From Stichopus chloronotus (Eukaryota > Echinodermata > Holothuroidea > Aspidochirotida > Stichopodidae), in contig CM037850.1 of the NCBI GenBank assembly GCA_021234535.1, positions 19,456,446 to 19,520,445 on the forward strand: a DNA stretch of 64,000 bases, given 5' to 3'. Shown here one piece after another: positions 51,746 to 64,000 of this stretch (positions within the stretch are counted from its first letter, which is position 1; every line of letters begins with the position of its first letter). The position numbers and the translations under genes were made by a program. The notes under the pieces are model-generated. The model had not been told where the DNA came from and ran no database searches. It was given only the letters and a program-made list of their open reading frames with translations.

Positions 51746-53754
51746 CATTTTGTCAAAGTTGTGTAATTCACCGAGGTCGAGCTTATAATTATTTTGTATT
51801 AAACTGTGCATGCATTGGCCGTGCTGTGATTGTTTGGAGCCTCAAAAATAGTAAGGATCAATACAAAGTTAAAAACAAAAATGAAGTAGCAGACTTCAAG
51901 TATGGCTTGTATGTCCCGGATGTCAGGTGTTTTTTATGACTTAGCGAGCGGCCGTCGTTTGCAATTTTAGAAGTGAAAACACTCCTGATAAAGAGCGACC
52001 CTAAATTATTACCATTTTGTATTACACTGATGCCCGATAAGCTTCCAAAGTAAACCTTTTTTTTCACATAACATTCCCAAATGTCCTCATACAAAAGTTA
52101 GATAATCAAGGATTAGCATGAGACAAACCATGGTAGTCCATCTTTTGACGTCACAAATTTGTAAGCTTGGCCAATGTTTATTCATGATACAGCTTCGAGA
52201 CTATAATTTTCCTATAATTTTTTGAGGGGAAAGAGTCTGTATCCCTCTTCAAGTTATCGTGTCTGTGGTAGCATCTATTATCCCCCCCCCCCCTTCCAAA
52301 ATGTTAAGTAGCTGTAGTCCTAGGGACAAGTCTGTTCTAGTCCAGTTGCTTGTTTATCAGTCTAGGCTACCTTAACTTACATTTTGGTATACACAGAAAA
52401 TGATGCGATTCCCAAAGTTTATGTTAAGGGTTCCTGCTCTGTAATGTCAACCCTGATACGATATCTAAAAGGAAAACTCATTCTCTGAGAAAACACAGAA
52501 GGAACATCTGATGAAGTTGACAAAGATCACGAGGTCTCGCTAAGTAACTTTTACTTCATTATTAATTTTAGGCCTAAGTTTGTAGAAGTCAACCTTCATG
52601 GTCGCCGTGCAAGTACTCTGTTGCAATACGGTACATAGAGTGTTGGCTTTTAGGTCACATTTAGCAAATGTATTACACATAGCACTAATTTCCTTAATAA
52701 TATCTGAGCACTAACGGTTTTAGCAAAGTTTTTATATCCTTTCGATATGTGACGCCACGCCGTTTATGCTTACACTGACAGCGTCATACAAAGACGATGA
52801 CGCTAGCTAAAACAACAGCAATAGTACACAAGACACTGCATGGAGTGCGTACGTAACCGCCGGAGTACATAGTAAGTACATTAAGGCACAAGTCTCGGAA
52901 AAAAAGAACTCGGAATTTTATGGATTGCTCCCGGCTTCGTTCACAGGGAGCAAGACCGAGAACAAGTCATTGCCCAGAGCCGAGATCGAAGACTTAGAAC
53001 TCGATTTAAAGGCCGGTCGCCGGGTAGGAACTGGTCTCGAGTCCTTTTACAGTGTTTATTAGAAAATATATTTTGTGCAGCGACATCAATGATTCTTTCT
53101 GTCCATAACACCTATAAAAAAGTTTATCGGTAAAATATTTGCAGCGGTTCTGGTAGGTCAAAGAAGGGCAAAAAAGAAGGAGGATTTATCAAAATTATAT
53201 GTATATGGGGCGTGTCCTACGACAAAAACAAAGTTTCCGTTTCGACGTTCATGGAAGAGAGTGCAATAAATGGATTCTATTAGATATTCTTCTGCCAAGG
53301 CCGGGGAAACATATTCTTTTGTGCATAAATAAGTAAACAAATCACGAGGGACTATAAAGTAGATTTAACCTTTACTTTTTTTCCGATGAAAGGAATCCCC
53401 TTAAAGCACTTTTCTTTCTACCTGCTCCTTCAAATTTTCATGAGAAATATATTTCAGTGATGTTTTAGTTCATAGTATTGTCACTGTAGTTTAACTTATT
53501 CTAAATTTTAACAAAATTTCCATATGGTCAACAAATCTTACCACACTGTATCAAATAGTTGTTGATACTGGTATGACCATGCATCGTTAAATGCCATACA
53601 TTTAAAACAGCTCATCCCTTAACAATTCATTTTACTGATGTTACTTTACACATTTGAAACAAAGGAAAATAGGTCAAAGAGTCAAACAACAACGTCACGA
53701 TGACTGGAGATGGTTTGGTGTGGAATGAAAGGTTCTCCTGAAAGTATCTTCAGG

Positions 53755-54240
53755 AGGGGGGGGGGCATGTTCTCACGCCTCTGTGGAGCCGGAATCGAGT
53801 GGGTAGTGATATTCATTGCTGACCGTATCCGCACCAGTCTGTGGAATAAGGGGATTCTAACTGGGTATGACGTCTATTGGGAGCATGTATGTGGTCATAT
53901 ATCCCCCGGTCTGCGGAATAACTCGAGTCAAGATGGTTGTGGCATTCATTGGCAAGGAAGTTCGAAAAGTTCATATTCGCTTTAGTCTGTGGAATATCCG
54001 GAGTTGAATGGGTTGTGACATCCTTACATCGGGGTGTGACATCCACGGGCAGGAGTTAATTATCCCACAGAACTTTAAGGAAATCGGATTAAGGAGGGAT
54101 GTGACATCTATGGGGGCGTACTTGCTCTTCTCTGTGGAATAATCGGAGTATGACATCCATTGGAGGGCTTATTCCCACTAATTTGTAAAATAAACGGAGT
54201 CAAGGGATTGTGACATCATCATCGGAGGGGGGCGGGGATG
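53755..54240. repeat. Degenerate minisatellite, units about 75-85 bp
   Basis: Five or six decayed units share the words TGTGACATCCATTGG and TCTGTGGAATAATCGGAGT in fixed order, at about 53,800, 53,865, 53,940, 54,015, 54,100 and 54,150. One unit carries the reverse form TCCCACAGAAC. A G12 run marks the left edge. No protein frame persists across units. Confidence 0.6.
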
Positions 54241-54619
54241 GTTTTATTCACAGCAGTTCGATTGTCTACAAATGTGTTTAAAATCCTGAGTCATGAACTT
54301 ACCTAAGCCTAGGCTCGAGCCGGTGTTAAAATTTAATGATGAAAATTTTCAAATACACGGGAGAAATATCTCAGACGTTAGAATAGGTTTACGGTAGCAC
54401 GGTAGAATGCTGCTAAAAGTGGTAGACTACTGCAAAAAAAAAAAAAAATGAATGGGTAGACTTCGGTGCCTGAGTTACAGTTACAGAAATGTAGGGGTGT
54501 TACCATGTTATTGATCATACCTACAAACAAGAATGTAGAGACCAAAATCTTGTCTGCAGCTATCTGAGAAGCTGAGACATTAGCGAAACTGTTGAAGTAA
54601 TGATGAACGTACACGGTAC

Positions 54620-54960
54620 ACCATTTTAAAAATGACCCCATACAGGGGGATCATATCAATTTGGTGATAATAAAAAAGGTGCCATACTATCCTGCTGGTG
54701 TAAGGAGGGTGCATCGGACCCATGGCTTGACAAAACAGTTGAAATATGGTTGCCCACTCGCCGTTTTAAAAGTGGCACCATACAGCGGGACCATCCCAAT
54801 TTGGTAATGGTTTCATACCTTTTTCACTTCGGGGACGCTTCCCCTAGCAACATAAGAACAAAAGTGTCATACTTTCCTCGGAGTGTACGGGGATGCATAA
54901 GGGCCAGTATTAGATGGCTGGGAGACAAAGAAAATATGTCAAGGCTTAAAGTCCGACCAT
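54620..54960. repeat. Short tandem repeat pair, about 150 bp units
   Basis: CCATTTTAAAAATGACCCC, then ACAGGGGGATCATATCAATT, recurs as CCGTTTTAAAAGTGGCACC, then ACAGCGGGACCATCCCAATT about 145 bases on. A single related unit is at 22,740-22,800 in the other block. Confidence 0.55.
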
Positions 54961-55695
54961 ACATCAGCCAGACCCTGAATGAGTGAGATTAAGAGCATGA
55001 TATAATTGCAATTATTTACCCATGATGTAAAAAAGCTATTTCAACATAGGAAATTTTGAAGCTGCACAGTAAATCTGTATAAGTGCGTGGTAACACACGT
55101 ATCTCCAATTGCTGTTTTCCCGTTTTCAGGATAGTTTATTGTACCTTGGTTTTATAAAGCGTCATTCGAGACGAACAAGGAGGTAACTATATGTGATACA
55201 TATCACTGATATCATTTAAGTGAAACATATCCAAGCGTTAAGATATGACTATGCTGGTAAGAAACATGTTCTTTTTGTAAGATCTACTGGCATTTGTTTC
55301 GTTTCGGATGATACATGTCAATCATATGCAACCATGTACTAGGAACCAAACGTCATGTCTTAATTTTGAATAGAAAAGTTCGATACAATGGTTTGATGGC
55401 ATGGTTGCCATAGTTACAATGTACATTTTTATGACAAAGTCCACATATTGATTAATTCTTTCAGATTTTTAACACTCTAAAGAAAGGCAAACTCCCCCAT
55501 CATGTGTGTGTGTGTGTGAGAGTGTGTATGGACGGGGTGGGGCAGTATAATCCGTGAAGTTGTCCGAATTGCAGAGCCTATCATAAATAGCGATAAATGA
55601 CAATAAAAGTATAGGCAGCTATCTCTCTGATGTATGTATCTGACATTAAAGAAGAAACGCGCCCTCAGTTTCTTCTGTGGGCTTTTCTCTAGCTT

Positions 55696-56046
55696 AGACA
55701 GACAGACAGCTAGACAGACAGAGAGAGAGAGAGAGATAGACAGACAGAGAGTTAGAGGTGGAGACAGATAAAGAGATAGAGAGACAGAAAGATAGAGAGA
55801 TAGAAAGATAGAGATACAGAGAGATAGAGGTGGAGATAGAGAGATAGAAAGATAGATGCATAAACAGACAGACAGAAAGACAGACAAGCAGATAGACAGA
55901 GAGAGGTAGAGAGATAGAAAGATAGTGGCATAGAGACAGAGAAACATATCGACATATAGACAGATAGACAATGAGACAGATCGACAAGCAGAACGACAGG
56001 TGGGCAGGTCCACAGGCATATCGACAGGGCAGATCGAAAGATACAC
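55696..56046. repeat. (GACA/GATA)n-type microsatellite, about 350 bp
   Basis: Mixed GACA, GATA and GAGA tetranucleotides without a long uniform run. It creates serine/leucine/cysteine-rich open frames on the minus strand that are artefacts of the repeat. Confidence 0.9.
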
Positions 56047-56186
56047 AGATATATTCATGCATGTACGATCTGTCTATCAACGCAGTACGATACATGTGAC
56101 TATACGACTATGCAGATTGCAGTTAGCAGTTAGGCTACGGTATAAGGTAATAATCTAGATTAATCGTCTTAACATACTGTCTCATA

Positions 56187-56456
56187 CTACACTTGTTTTG
56201 TCAGCTTGTAATCCTTTTTTGTAGTAGACCATAGACTCACGCCTACCACACTTAATGAGACACAACTGCAGCACTTGGTGGGGACATTTTTTATGATACA
56301 ACTTTCCTGAAGTTTTGTTAAGAATATTGGATCAGATCTCTGACTTTTGTTTTTTAGGCTTCCCTTTCCATTTGGACATTGCAGGACGTTTGCAGATGTT
56401 GCACTTGCTTGTCGCAGACCTTGCATGTGACTAGCTACGTTATGCCACTTATTCAT
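56187..56456 (-). other. Possible cysteine-rich exon, unrecognised
   Basis: The minus-strand frame contains ANVLQCPNGKGSLKNKSQRS, then KLQESCIIKNVPTKCCSCVS. Composition is protein-like and the cysteine cluster suggests a secreted domain. Splice limits are not clear and no family is recognised. Confidence 0.2.
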
Positions 56457-56459
56457 TTA

Positions 56460-57690
56460 TATTGAATACCAGAAGCACGGATTACACAAAGCTCTCTTAT
56501 ATACACAAGTCTTTCTTTCCAAAATTCAAAGTAGATTTCTCTAAACATGAATTTCTGTCACTTGCAATGAGGGGCTCCAAGAGAATGTGAAAAAACAAAC
56601 AGGTCGAGGAATCGACCCCATGCCTGCACGAAATGTAGTTTTATTCATGACAGTGTAAGTAAATGGAATTTAGGGAGTAAAAAAATGACAGAAAATAAAG
56701 GTTCTAGCTCCAAGCTGTATTTAATGACGTAGTGTATCTTACAAAAGAACAGAGGAGAATATATATGGGCTACTCGTTGATATCTCAGACTGGACAGACG
56801 ATAAATAACTTCTTACGTGAAAAAAAAAAAACTGAATATTCATTTCAAAGTGATATAAGCTGCATCACATTACAGTCAGTCCATTTCCATTCAGACTTGG
56901 GCTACCAAGTCAGAGACAGTGGGTGAAACAATCGAGGCTCATGTAGATTAATGGGTATTTGTTACGCTTATGCGAGGCTTGATATGTCTCGGGGTACGAA
57001 TAACAACCCATGATGATTACCTTTTCGTTTGCCTACAAAGGTAGCTTTTTCTGTAAACTAAGCATTCATTGGTGCTACTGCTTTTTGTGTCTCAAGGTGA
57101 GGCGATGTTACAAGACTTATGTAGTTGGTGGTGCTGAACAAATTCGTATATGATTTTTTTTTGGGGGGGGGTGTGAGAATATACCTCTCAAAAATAAAAA
57201 AAATGCCTCTCACAGCCCATGAAATCACAGTTACATTCATGTTCTGCCTTCTGAGTTGGAATTTTCCCTACACAATATGGCATTTTCTTCACAAGAATAG
57301 AACTTGTGAACTACGTAAATATCTCAGATCCTTTCAAGCATATTGTAACATCACTTCTCTAACAGTTTAGTGAGGGCTGCAATAGCGAATCTTAGGTTTC
57401 TGGGAAGAAAAAAACTCAAAAGAAACGACACTGGAGAGGATCCATAAAGCTGAACACGATACAATCTGTCTCTTCTCTCAGATCTCTAAACAATTAAACA
57501 CATATAGCTGACCTCAGCAATATAACCTGATCTTTACACACAGCGTGATAATACATAGCACAGGGTTACGCGGTGCACTTACCAAGAGCGCTTCAGAGTC
57601 ATACATACATGGCTCTGGAGCAGTTAAGGCAACGTCGTAACGCATTGCAACAACGAAGAGTTCTTATACGGCCTATGCTCATCTAAGGGA
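56460..57690. other. Gene-free stretch
   Basis: No exon supported on either strand. A G-rich run at 57,161-57,170 and A runs at 56,820 are the only notable tracts. Confidence 0.5.
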
Positions 57691-57699
57691 GTCTGCCTC

Positions 57700-58030
57700 G
57701 CTCATAGAGCCAAAGCAGTAACAGTAACAAAATCAGTATCGGTCTCCATAATGTGTGAGTTTATGTAATGAAATGCTATGATCTATAGCCTCAAAGGCTT
57801 TGGGAATGTCGAAAAATGTTCCGATACAATAGCCTATATTTACTGCTTCCGAAGGCACAGTGTAACGTATAACCAACAATGTCTGCAGGGTCAGTTCAGT
57901 TGAGTGACCAGGTCTAAACCAACCCTGATTCTCATGTAAAATTACCAGACCTACTCAAAATTTGCATTATTCAGTCTAATAAACATTGCGCTTTCAACGA
58001 TTTATGAATCCTACTGAGCCCAAGCTTTCT
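57700..58030 (-). pseudogene. LINE (non-LTR) reverse transcriptase remnant
   Basis: On the minus strand, QGWFRPGHSTELTLQTLL is followed by FFDIPKAFEAIDHSISL and HKLTHYG. This matches the reverse-transcriptase pattern 'G-F-R-x-G-x-S-T-E ... D-x-S-K-A-F-D-x-x-D-H-x-x-L-x-x-K-L-x-x-Y-G' of Jockey/CR1-type elements. The frame is broken on both sides and the second catalytic block (YADD) is not visible, so this is a short dead fragment. Confidence 0.75.
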
Positions 58031-58700
58031 TAGGCTAGTCCCACGTTGAACCAATTCACTGCCCGGGGTCCTACATTAGCTCACCGTTGGTTTAATGTGC
58101 ACAGCCGAATGGTTGGTTCTATAACGCTGGTGCATATTTTGAAAGTGGTGAACTACGCAATGGTCGGTTGTTCTCCGTTGATCTTACCAACAATATCCAA
58201 CCGTTCATTACCCTAAGTTACCCCCAACGTTAAACAACGGTTTGCCAACGGTAACCACCGTTGACCAACAACATGTGCTACTTAGGTATCATCTAGATGC
58301 TTTCCCGTAGGTATAATTAAACATGTTTACTATTGCAAGTCCATTGCATGCCCCTCTTCCACCACCCATGCTCACAACAGGTTCGTCACTACAACAGTCT
58401 GCTGTTTACGGGTAGGTTATAGCTATAGGCTGAAGATATCGAAGAAATCGAAAATTTTCAACAAGTTGAATTCACGTTCACAGAAAATGTCCTCCTGACC
58501 CTGCACCCTGACGTCTGGTTGCACCACAATTATGGACGAAAAAGATTACATTCGATAGGCAGGAGGGATACACCCATGCATCCATAAAAGACAGATTATC
58601 TTCAGAAACCTATCACGACTATGTTCATGTCAAATTTACAAGAGGAATTTCTCGAGATACCTTCACAACGAATATAATACGCTTAAAGTTTTGAGGCAGA
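58030..58700. other. Spacer with CCAACGG/CCGTTGG words
   Basis: No gene is seen. Between about 58,080 and 58,275 the words CCGTTG and CAACGG occur repeatedly in both orientations, perhaps the remains of a palindromic repeat or MITE. Confidence 0.35.
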
Positions 58701-58769
58701 TTCTGCGTTCATACTCACATATGATGTGATTCGTAGTCTTTGTTTGTTTTCCTGTTCTTATCATTTTAG

Positions 58770-58947
58770 GAGGATCAGAAGTGAAATCAACATGTCAGAA
58801 ATGAAAGAGATAAACTTGGTTCCATGCTATGGAGGTAAACCTGCAGATAAACCTGCAGATGAGCCTGCATATAAACTTGCAATATGTGATGCTAGCTTCG
58901 GAGAACAAACCAGAAAATATGTAACCAGTTTCAAAGCTAATGAATGA
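58770..58947 (+). other. Possible terminal exon with a short in-frame repeat
   Basis: After an acceptor-like TCATTTTAG the frame reads RIRSEINMSEMKEINLVPC, then GKPADKPADEPAYKLAICD (a three-fold repeat of AAACCTGCAGAT at the DNA level), and stops after TSFKANE. No partner exon or known family is found. Confidence 0.25.
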
Positions 58948-59299
58948 TGCCTAATTTTCTTCCGGAATTCTCATCAGATAGAACATGAAGAAACTTTATA
59001 CGTGTAATTGCTATTAGTCTTTTTTTGGGGGGTCTAAAAAATTAGCCAATTGAAAAATGTTTGGTCACATGATAGTTTGTTAAATTGTCACAGGAACCTC
59101 CCCATTTGTTTTAAATGATACGCCAGGTTCTTGAGACATTTTAATCTTTTCACTTTTCTTTTCGCTTTTCACACTCGGGTTAGTGGGTTATTTGTGGCTG
59201 ACCTAGCTAACTGTCCACTTTCTGTGTCAAGCAACAGAACTAGAACAGACCACTTGATATATTTTCTGAAAGTTTTCATATTGTGCTAAAAGTCTTACC

Positions 59300-60196
59300 T
59301 TAACAAGTACAGATTGGAGAAAATTGTCCCCGTTGGTCCAATGTTATGAATATGAGAAGTGCTTGCTTTGGATACTTGAAATGCCTGAAAGAATTGCCTG
59401 GGCCGAGTTTTGGATAAAGCTTTGCAGTGCCAATGATATGGCAGCACGTCGCGTCGTTGACAATTTTACTGAATGATTTCTTAATCATGGGCAGAACGAT
59501 CTGCGATTAAACACTACATGTATTAATAGTATCTGCTTGTCAATCTGCAAGAATAGTTTGTAAAGTTTATTATTCAGTTCAATAAAGTGAATTACGATGT
59601 TGCCTGTCTGGAGAACATCATTTTTTTCGTCTTAGGGTATCGTGCAATATTTTTTTTTTTGTACATGTTTAATGCATAATCGGCAACTCCATTCACATTC
59701 TTTTATTATTTATAAGACCGGCCTTTCCATATGAGCCTATCATGGCCAATGAGTGACGTCAAATTATTATCTCCAAAGAAATATGTTTAATTTGCATAAA
59801 CGTCTTCGTTTTTATGTAACTCACGTACCTTTGCATTTTTTTATATACTAAAAGACGTACGGTGTAAGCTATATCGCATTTGTATTTCCAAACCCGTGTC
59901 CGCAATAACTTTAGCCCTGATTTGTATGTGTGTGAAGTGCCGATAAACAATTACTTGTATAATTCTACTTGATTTCCAAGATTATCCAAGATTCGTACCT
60001 GAGGTTCATCGCATGCAACAAATTTGCAAGAGTTGAAATCAAGATCCTGACTGAGAACAGCACAACTACCCGAGGTAGCAATACATTTCCAATCGTGAGT
60101 AAAATTATTACATTGTTGAATTAATGAATGCTTGAAAAGAATTGCCAACATACAGTCTCTCCTTTTGCAACGGGGTCTACCGGCGTAATCTTGCAT
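59300..60196 (-). CDS. Possible secreted cysteine-rich protein, two 3' exons
   Basis: The upstream exon (59,955 to about 60,196, 5' limit uncertain) reads CNNFTHDWKCIATSGSCAVL, then DFNSCKFVACDEPQVRILDN, up to donor ACAA/GTAATT. The last exon (59,300-59,468) follows CATTCAG, in matching phase 2. It reads KIVNDATCCHIIGTAKLYP..., then FKYPKQALLIFITLDQRGQF and ends SPICTC-stop. The joined frame has ten or more cysteines and alternating polar/apolar residues, as in small secreted growth-factor or cystine-knot-like proteins, but I do not recognise the family. The upstream part would lie to the right. Confidence 0.35.
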
Positions 60197-60309
60197 TCTT
60201 GGTAAGAAGGATTACAAAGCCAGGTATGTAGTAACATCTAATAAATTAAAGGGAGACATGTGACAAAAATGTAACAATATGGCATACAAAGACTAGACCT
60301 TTTTTCATT

Positions 60310-61640
60310 GTTGTTAAACCATTCAGAATCAGTATTTCAAATAATCATCTGGAAGAGCTTTATTTCCTCAAAACAGCATATATGCTATGGTGTGGAAAAT
60401 GCTTCATTTGAATTTTTAAACGTTCGGGTAAACAAATTATTCTTAAGTAACAAAGATCTAAATGCCTACCATGAGAACCTGATGTTTTAAAACGTAAATT
60501 ACTGTGATTCCTCATTTTGAATAATCAATCATTTTGTGACAGTAAATTGTAGTTTATAAGTCCACGCACATAACAAGCTAAGTCCATACATGTCCCTCAT
60601 TTTTGTATATATGCAGATCGTCTTTGATGATAGTGGTGCATGTATAATATTGGGGTATTAAAATAAGTGGAAAATTTTCTTTCACAAATGTACTCAATAG
60701 GACAAATATTTAACTTTTATTTAATTATTTACAAAAGAACACTTTACTCAACCATGAACTCCTCCATTAGTGGTATGTAGTCTATCCAAGCTGAAGTAAA
60801 AGTATCCACTGGTCTATAAGTGGAATTAAGCATACGTCTGCATGTATTTAGGACAATATTTAAAATATGTTAATTACCCAAAAGACATTTACATGTCAGT
60901 TAAGCTGACTAACAAATATACAGCAGTGCATCCAACTGGAAGTAAGGATATGAATTAAGTAAGCTTCTTAGTACGAAAATCGAGTTACAGGTCCACGTTG
61001 AATCACAGGTCCACGTCCAATCGATCATCATTTTAGAGGTAATCGATATTTACTAAAATCAAATATGACACGAACGTCTACTCAAAAAGTGTCGTTAAAT
61101 GTAAACGGTTAATTTTTATAGATTTTTTGGTAACACAAGCTTTAAAATTCGGCAGAAATTGGCAGCCTAATGGTACATCTCTTGAAGTGGAAATCGTCAT
61201 ATAAGAATGACAAGACGGTCATTTTTGCTTTGACATTTGAACCAGAAAGAAAGGTATCCCAACTTCACGGTGTAACTATACGCCGATAAGACAATGGCTT
61301 CATTCAACACGTACAACCATGTACTGAAAGGGAAATAGGACGTTTAGAACACTCCAACATGACATACTAATGAAATAGCTTCCGTCTTTAATAAACCATT
61401 CAGTTTCACCAGTTAACGTCTGCCAAAGTATCATTTCCTCAAAGCATTATGCTTGTGATGAGTAACGGAAGATGCATCGTTTGAATTTTGAAAAGTTAGG
61501 TTTGGTGAACAAATTAGTGTTGAACAACAAATAACTGAGTTTCCATCTGTGAGAAACTTATTTCTGTGAAAAAAAGACTACTGTACTTCCTTATTTTAAA
61601 TAACCTATCATTATGCATCAGCAAACATTGGTTCTAAAAA
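60310..61640. repeat. Local duplication (about 250 bp segments 1.08 kb apart)
   Basis: Segment 60,310-60,560 (TTAAACCATTCAGAATCAGT..., TTTCCTCAAA, GCTTCATTTGAATTTT, TAAACAAATTA, GATTCCTCATTTTGAATAA) matches 61,388-61,640 with substantial divergence. No open frame is shared, so this looks like old non-coding duplication. Confidence 0.5.
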
Positions 61641-63954
61641 TATGGATGTTTTCTGTAAAACAAACTCCCTATTTGCCTTTAGTTTCCGGTTGATATGTGT
61701 CAATCATATATGAGGGCAATCCTGTACCAGGAACATAAATGCATGACTACATGGTAAATTACATATTTGCGTAATTTTGACGACCTCATGTCAATCAATT
61801 TCCGAACAATCTAGTACCAGGAACAAGTCATTTTATTGCTTGTTCATAATATCTGATGAGAATTGAAATATAAATACGAGTATGAACAGATTTTATATAA
61901 CATCAAGATTAACTGGAAGAAGGCATTCCGGAAAGAAGAGAAGGAAAAGGAAAGGGAAAGGGAAGAAAAGAAAATTGAAACGATTTTGTTGATAGAAAGA
62001 AAAAATCGTCAAACATATCTTTGACGTACCTGTCTTGGTCTACGATCGTGAATTTTAACTTGCATATCCCACATCAAAAAAAAAAACCATTACAAAAGAA
62101 TGGTTCTGCTTGTGTTTTAAGAAAATACTGCAGTAATTCTTGCAGTTTCCTCAATTTCTAAACTAATATTTCTAGAGCTTAATCTATTCCTTTGTTTTGT
62201 GAAGTCACGGTCGGATACAGCGAAGCGCCCTTCTTAACGATAAGTTACTGAATTAAAGGAGAAAAAAATGATTATTATATTTATAAAAATGAAGAAGACT
62301 TTTTTGACGATCATCTACCAAACGTCTCATTCACAAATATTGCTTCCTACCTAAGTTACACACTTTGTTGAAGTTCAGAGAAGGACGGTGCCATTTTGGC
62401 CTCAGAAATGAAATGTAAGCCCACTTGAGCAAGTATGATGTCACATAACCACAGAATTTTAATATACTTCTTTCTTTTTTTTTCACCTATACTTTTTATA
62501 CATTTGCACATACTTGTACATGTTTTGTGTGGAATTTCTGAGGTGAATCATGTAATAATTAGACATGAATACTCTGACTTAACTCTATATATTACTGTTA
62601 AAAATGTATTACCAAAAATGTCTAAAAACAAAAAAACAAAACCTTCCTTATAGCATAGGTTATGTCATTACAATCTCATCATGGCATCTTCCTTGTTGAA
62701 TTCTTACGATTATTGAATTTGCAATATATTGAAAAGTAAACAGCATGTTCATAAGAAATTTGAGAATGGAAATGTCGTTAATCATATGTTAGTCTCTTAT
62801 CTAATATTGTCCAAAGTCCTTACTTTCATTCTATTTTTATTGTTATTGATGACTCAATTGTTTGTTGGTACGTGACGTGACACATGAAATCTTAAGATTT
62901 AGCTGGAAGAATTACTCTACAGTGACAGGCTAGGAGGGTCACGTGCTGCAGGAATGAAATTTAATGGTGAATTTGAAAGCTAAGAGGCTTAGAAGCTCGA
63001 AGTACCGAAGATGACATTTTTACCTCAGTCGCACTCAGTAAGGTGTAATTTTTAGACAGCACAAAATGTTTGCATTTTGAGCCGCAAGTTATTTGATTAT
63101 TTTGCTGCAACTGCCGAACATCTCAGTCACCAGCACAGAACTGCACAGTGTACTTTGCGTGATAAGCGTGTAGTTTAATTGAACTATTGCTGTTGCTACA
63201 TAGACAAAAATATAATATAGACTGAAAATGAAGGGGAAAAAGCCGCCATATTGGGTGTGGCAACAGCACCATTATCTGCATAGTTAGTTTCATGTGAGGG
63301 CACATGAACCATGAAAACTATCTACCGGTGGGAAGAAATACAGTTCCTCTGTTTTCAGCATCACCCCATCAATCATCACGTCAATTTGTGCAAATAACGG
63401 CAGTGCACGCCTAATCTCGGTATTTCTTTTTTATCTTAGGCATTGTTTAGGCTTCAGATGTGTACATTGCTGTACTATTGCTCCATAGAGCATGAGAATA
63501 TCAGAACACCTTATGCAGATTGGTACGTAGTCGATAAACGCACACGACACTGCCTCAGTTACAATTGTTGCACAATGGCCGCTTGGCTTCGAAATAGAAA
63601 GACGTGCTGAGCAGTTTAAGAATTTCCGCGCCAGAAGTGCTCCGAGGCCATCTTGCTGGTGGCAAAAGCATCACTTCCGGTTGTTCATTTTGCCAATAAG
63701 ACAGCACTACAGCGCCCAACGTCCATTTATTATTTTTCTTTCTATTGCTATAACTAAGAGTGAACGTATGAGTCCATTACACCTGACAAAACATGTCATT
63801 CCGGCAGCAAATGACCCTCCATACAGTGAACATTTTAATTCCATTTTCCTACTGGCACTCTTCTTTCAACTAAAGGTTAAGGTTTCATCGAGGGGGTTTA
63901 TCAAATTCCATCAACCTAGCTGAAGCTCTGCCATCTCTCTCATGTCGCAGGACC
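61640..63954. other. Region upstream of the third family member; no gene seen
   Basis: At 61,690-61,740 the words GGTTGATATGTGTCAATCATA and CCTGTACCAGGAAC match the block tail at 16,340, 23,310 and 55,315, marking another old block end. Purine-rich GAAAGGAAAGGGAAAGGG lies at 61,925-61,970. No exon is supported before 63,955. Confidence 0.45.
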
Positions 63955-64000
63955 ATGAATTTCCTGAAAATTACCGTAACCTTTGCTATCATCGTGACAG
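63955..64000 (+). CDS. Signal-peptide exon of a third cysteine-rich family member (truncated by window end)
   Basis: MNFLKITVTFAIIVT aligns without gaps with the signal peptides at 18,295 and 48,717 (MNSLKVIVI...MT), with the same ATGAAT start and the GTGACAG stretch at the same codon. It stops at the last base of the window, four codons before the expected donor. The upstream sequence does not match the other two members, so this copy is older or has a different promoter. Confidence 0.55.
   Translation, partial: MNFLKITVTFAIIVT

Larger units (their letters stand above)
46585..55490 (+). repeat. Segmental duplication block, copy 2 (cysteine-rich gene 2)
   Basis: Colinear with 16,630-23,520 (landmarks given there). 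It is longer because it keeps 52.2-54.6 kb, part of which matches the partial block at 13.9-16.5 kb. Copy 2 is thus the most complete of the visible blocks. Confidence 0.75.

Noticed and set aside
55477..56095. Long serine/leucine/cysteine-rich frames on the minus strand
   Set aside because: They are produced by the GACA/GATA microsatellite. They stay open in several frames at once and have no splice or start context.

Overview
This is AT-rich eukaryotic DNA with intron-split genes (GT/AG junctions, long introns), microsatellites and retroelement debris. There are no bacterial operons. The best guess is a marine invertebrate deuterostome, perhaps an echinoderm. The guess rests on GIY-YIG Penelope-like retroelements with a hammerhead ribozyme, a recurring AGGCCTA word and large families of small secreted proteins. 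It is an inference; no species marker is present.

Layout. (1) 1.9-10.1 kb, minus strand: an eight-exon gene that can be read in frame from ATG to stop (344 aa). It predicts a type II membrane protein whose outside part is a bacterial-type family 3 solute-binding domain. (2) 11.05-11.25 kb, plus strand: a probable 3'-terminal exon of an unknown gene, with a decayed relative near 15.9 kb. (3) 16.6-23.5 kb and 46.6-55.5 kb: two old copies of one duplicated block. Each carries a two-exon gene for a secreted cysteine-rich peptide of about 110 aa. A third signal-peptide exon of the family lies at the right edge (63,955-64,000) and runs off the window. The tail of another block lies at 13.9-16.5 kb. 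(4) 25,707-46,171: a recent direct tandem duplication (unit 9.5 kb, copies A and B). It carries minus-strand TPR exons resembling the TMTC family and a decayed GIY-YIG retroelement fragment. Copy B also holds a 5'-truncated Penelope-like element inserted in a (TA)n tract, preceded by a hairpin containing a type I hammerhead ribozyme whose core and helices all check. (5) 55.7-63.9 kb: microsatellite, a decayed LINE reverse-transcriptase piece, a possible minus-strand cysteine-rich gene (59.3-60.2 kb) and a local 1.08 kb duplication.

The genes form no pathway I can name. The window looks like a gene-family nursery, where small secreted or membrane proteins are copied by segmental duplication and then reshaped by mobile elements. 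The strongest items are the solute-binding membrane gene, the cysteine-rich peptide cluster and the ribozyme-bearing retroelement, whose empty site is preserved in the sister copy. I did not find a clearly new multi-gene system.
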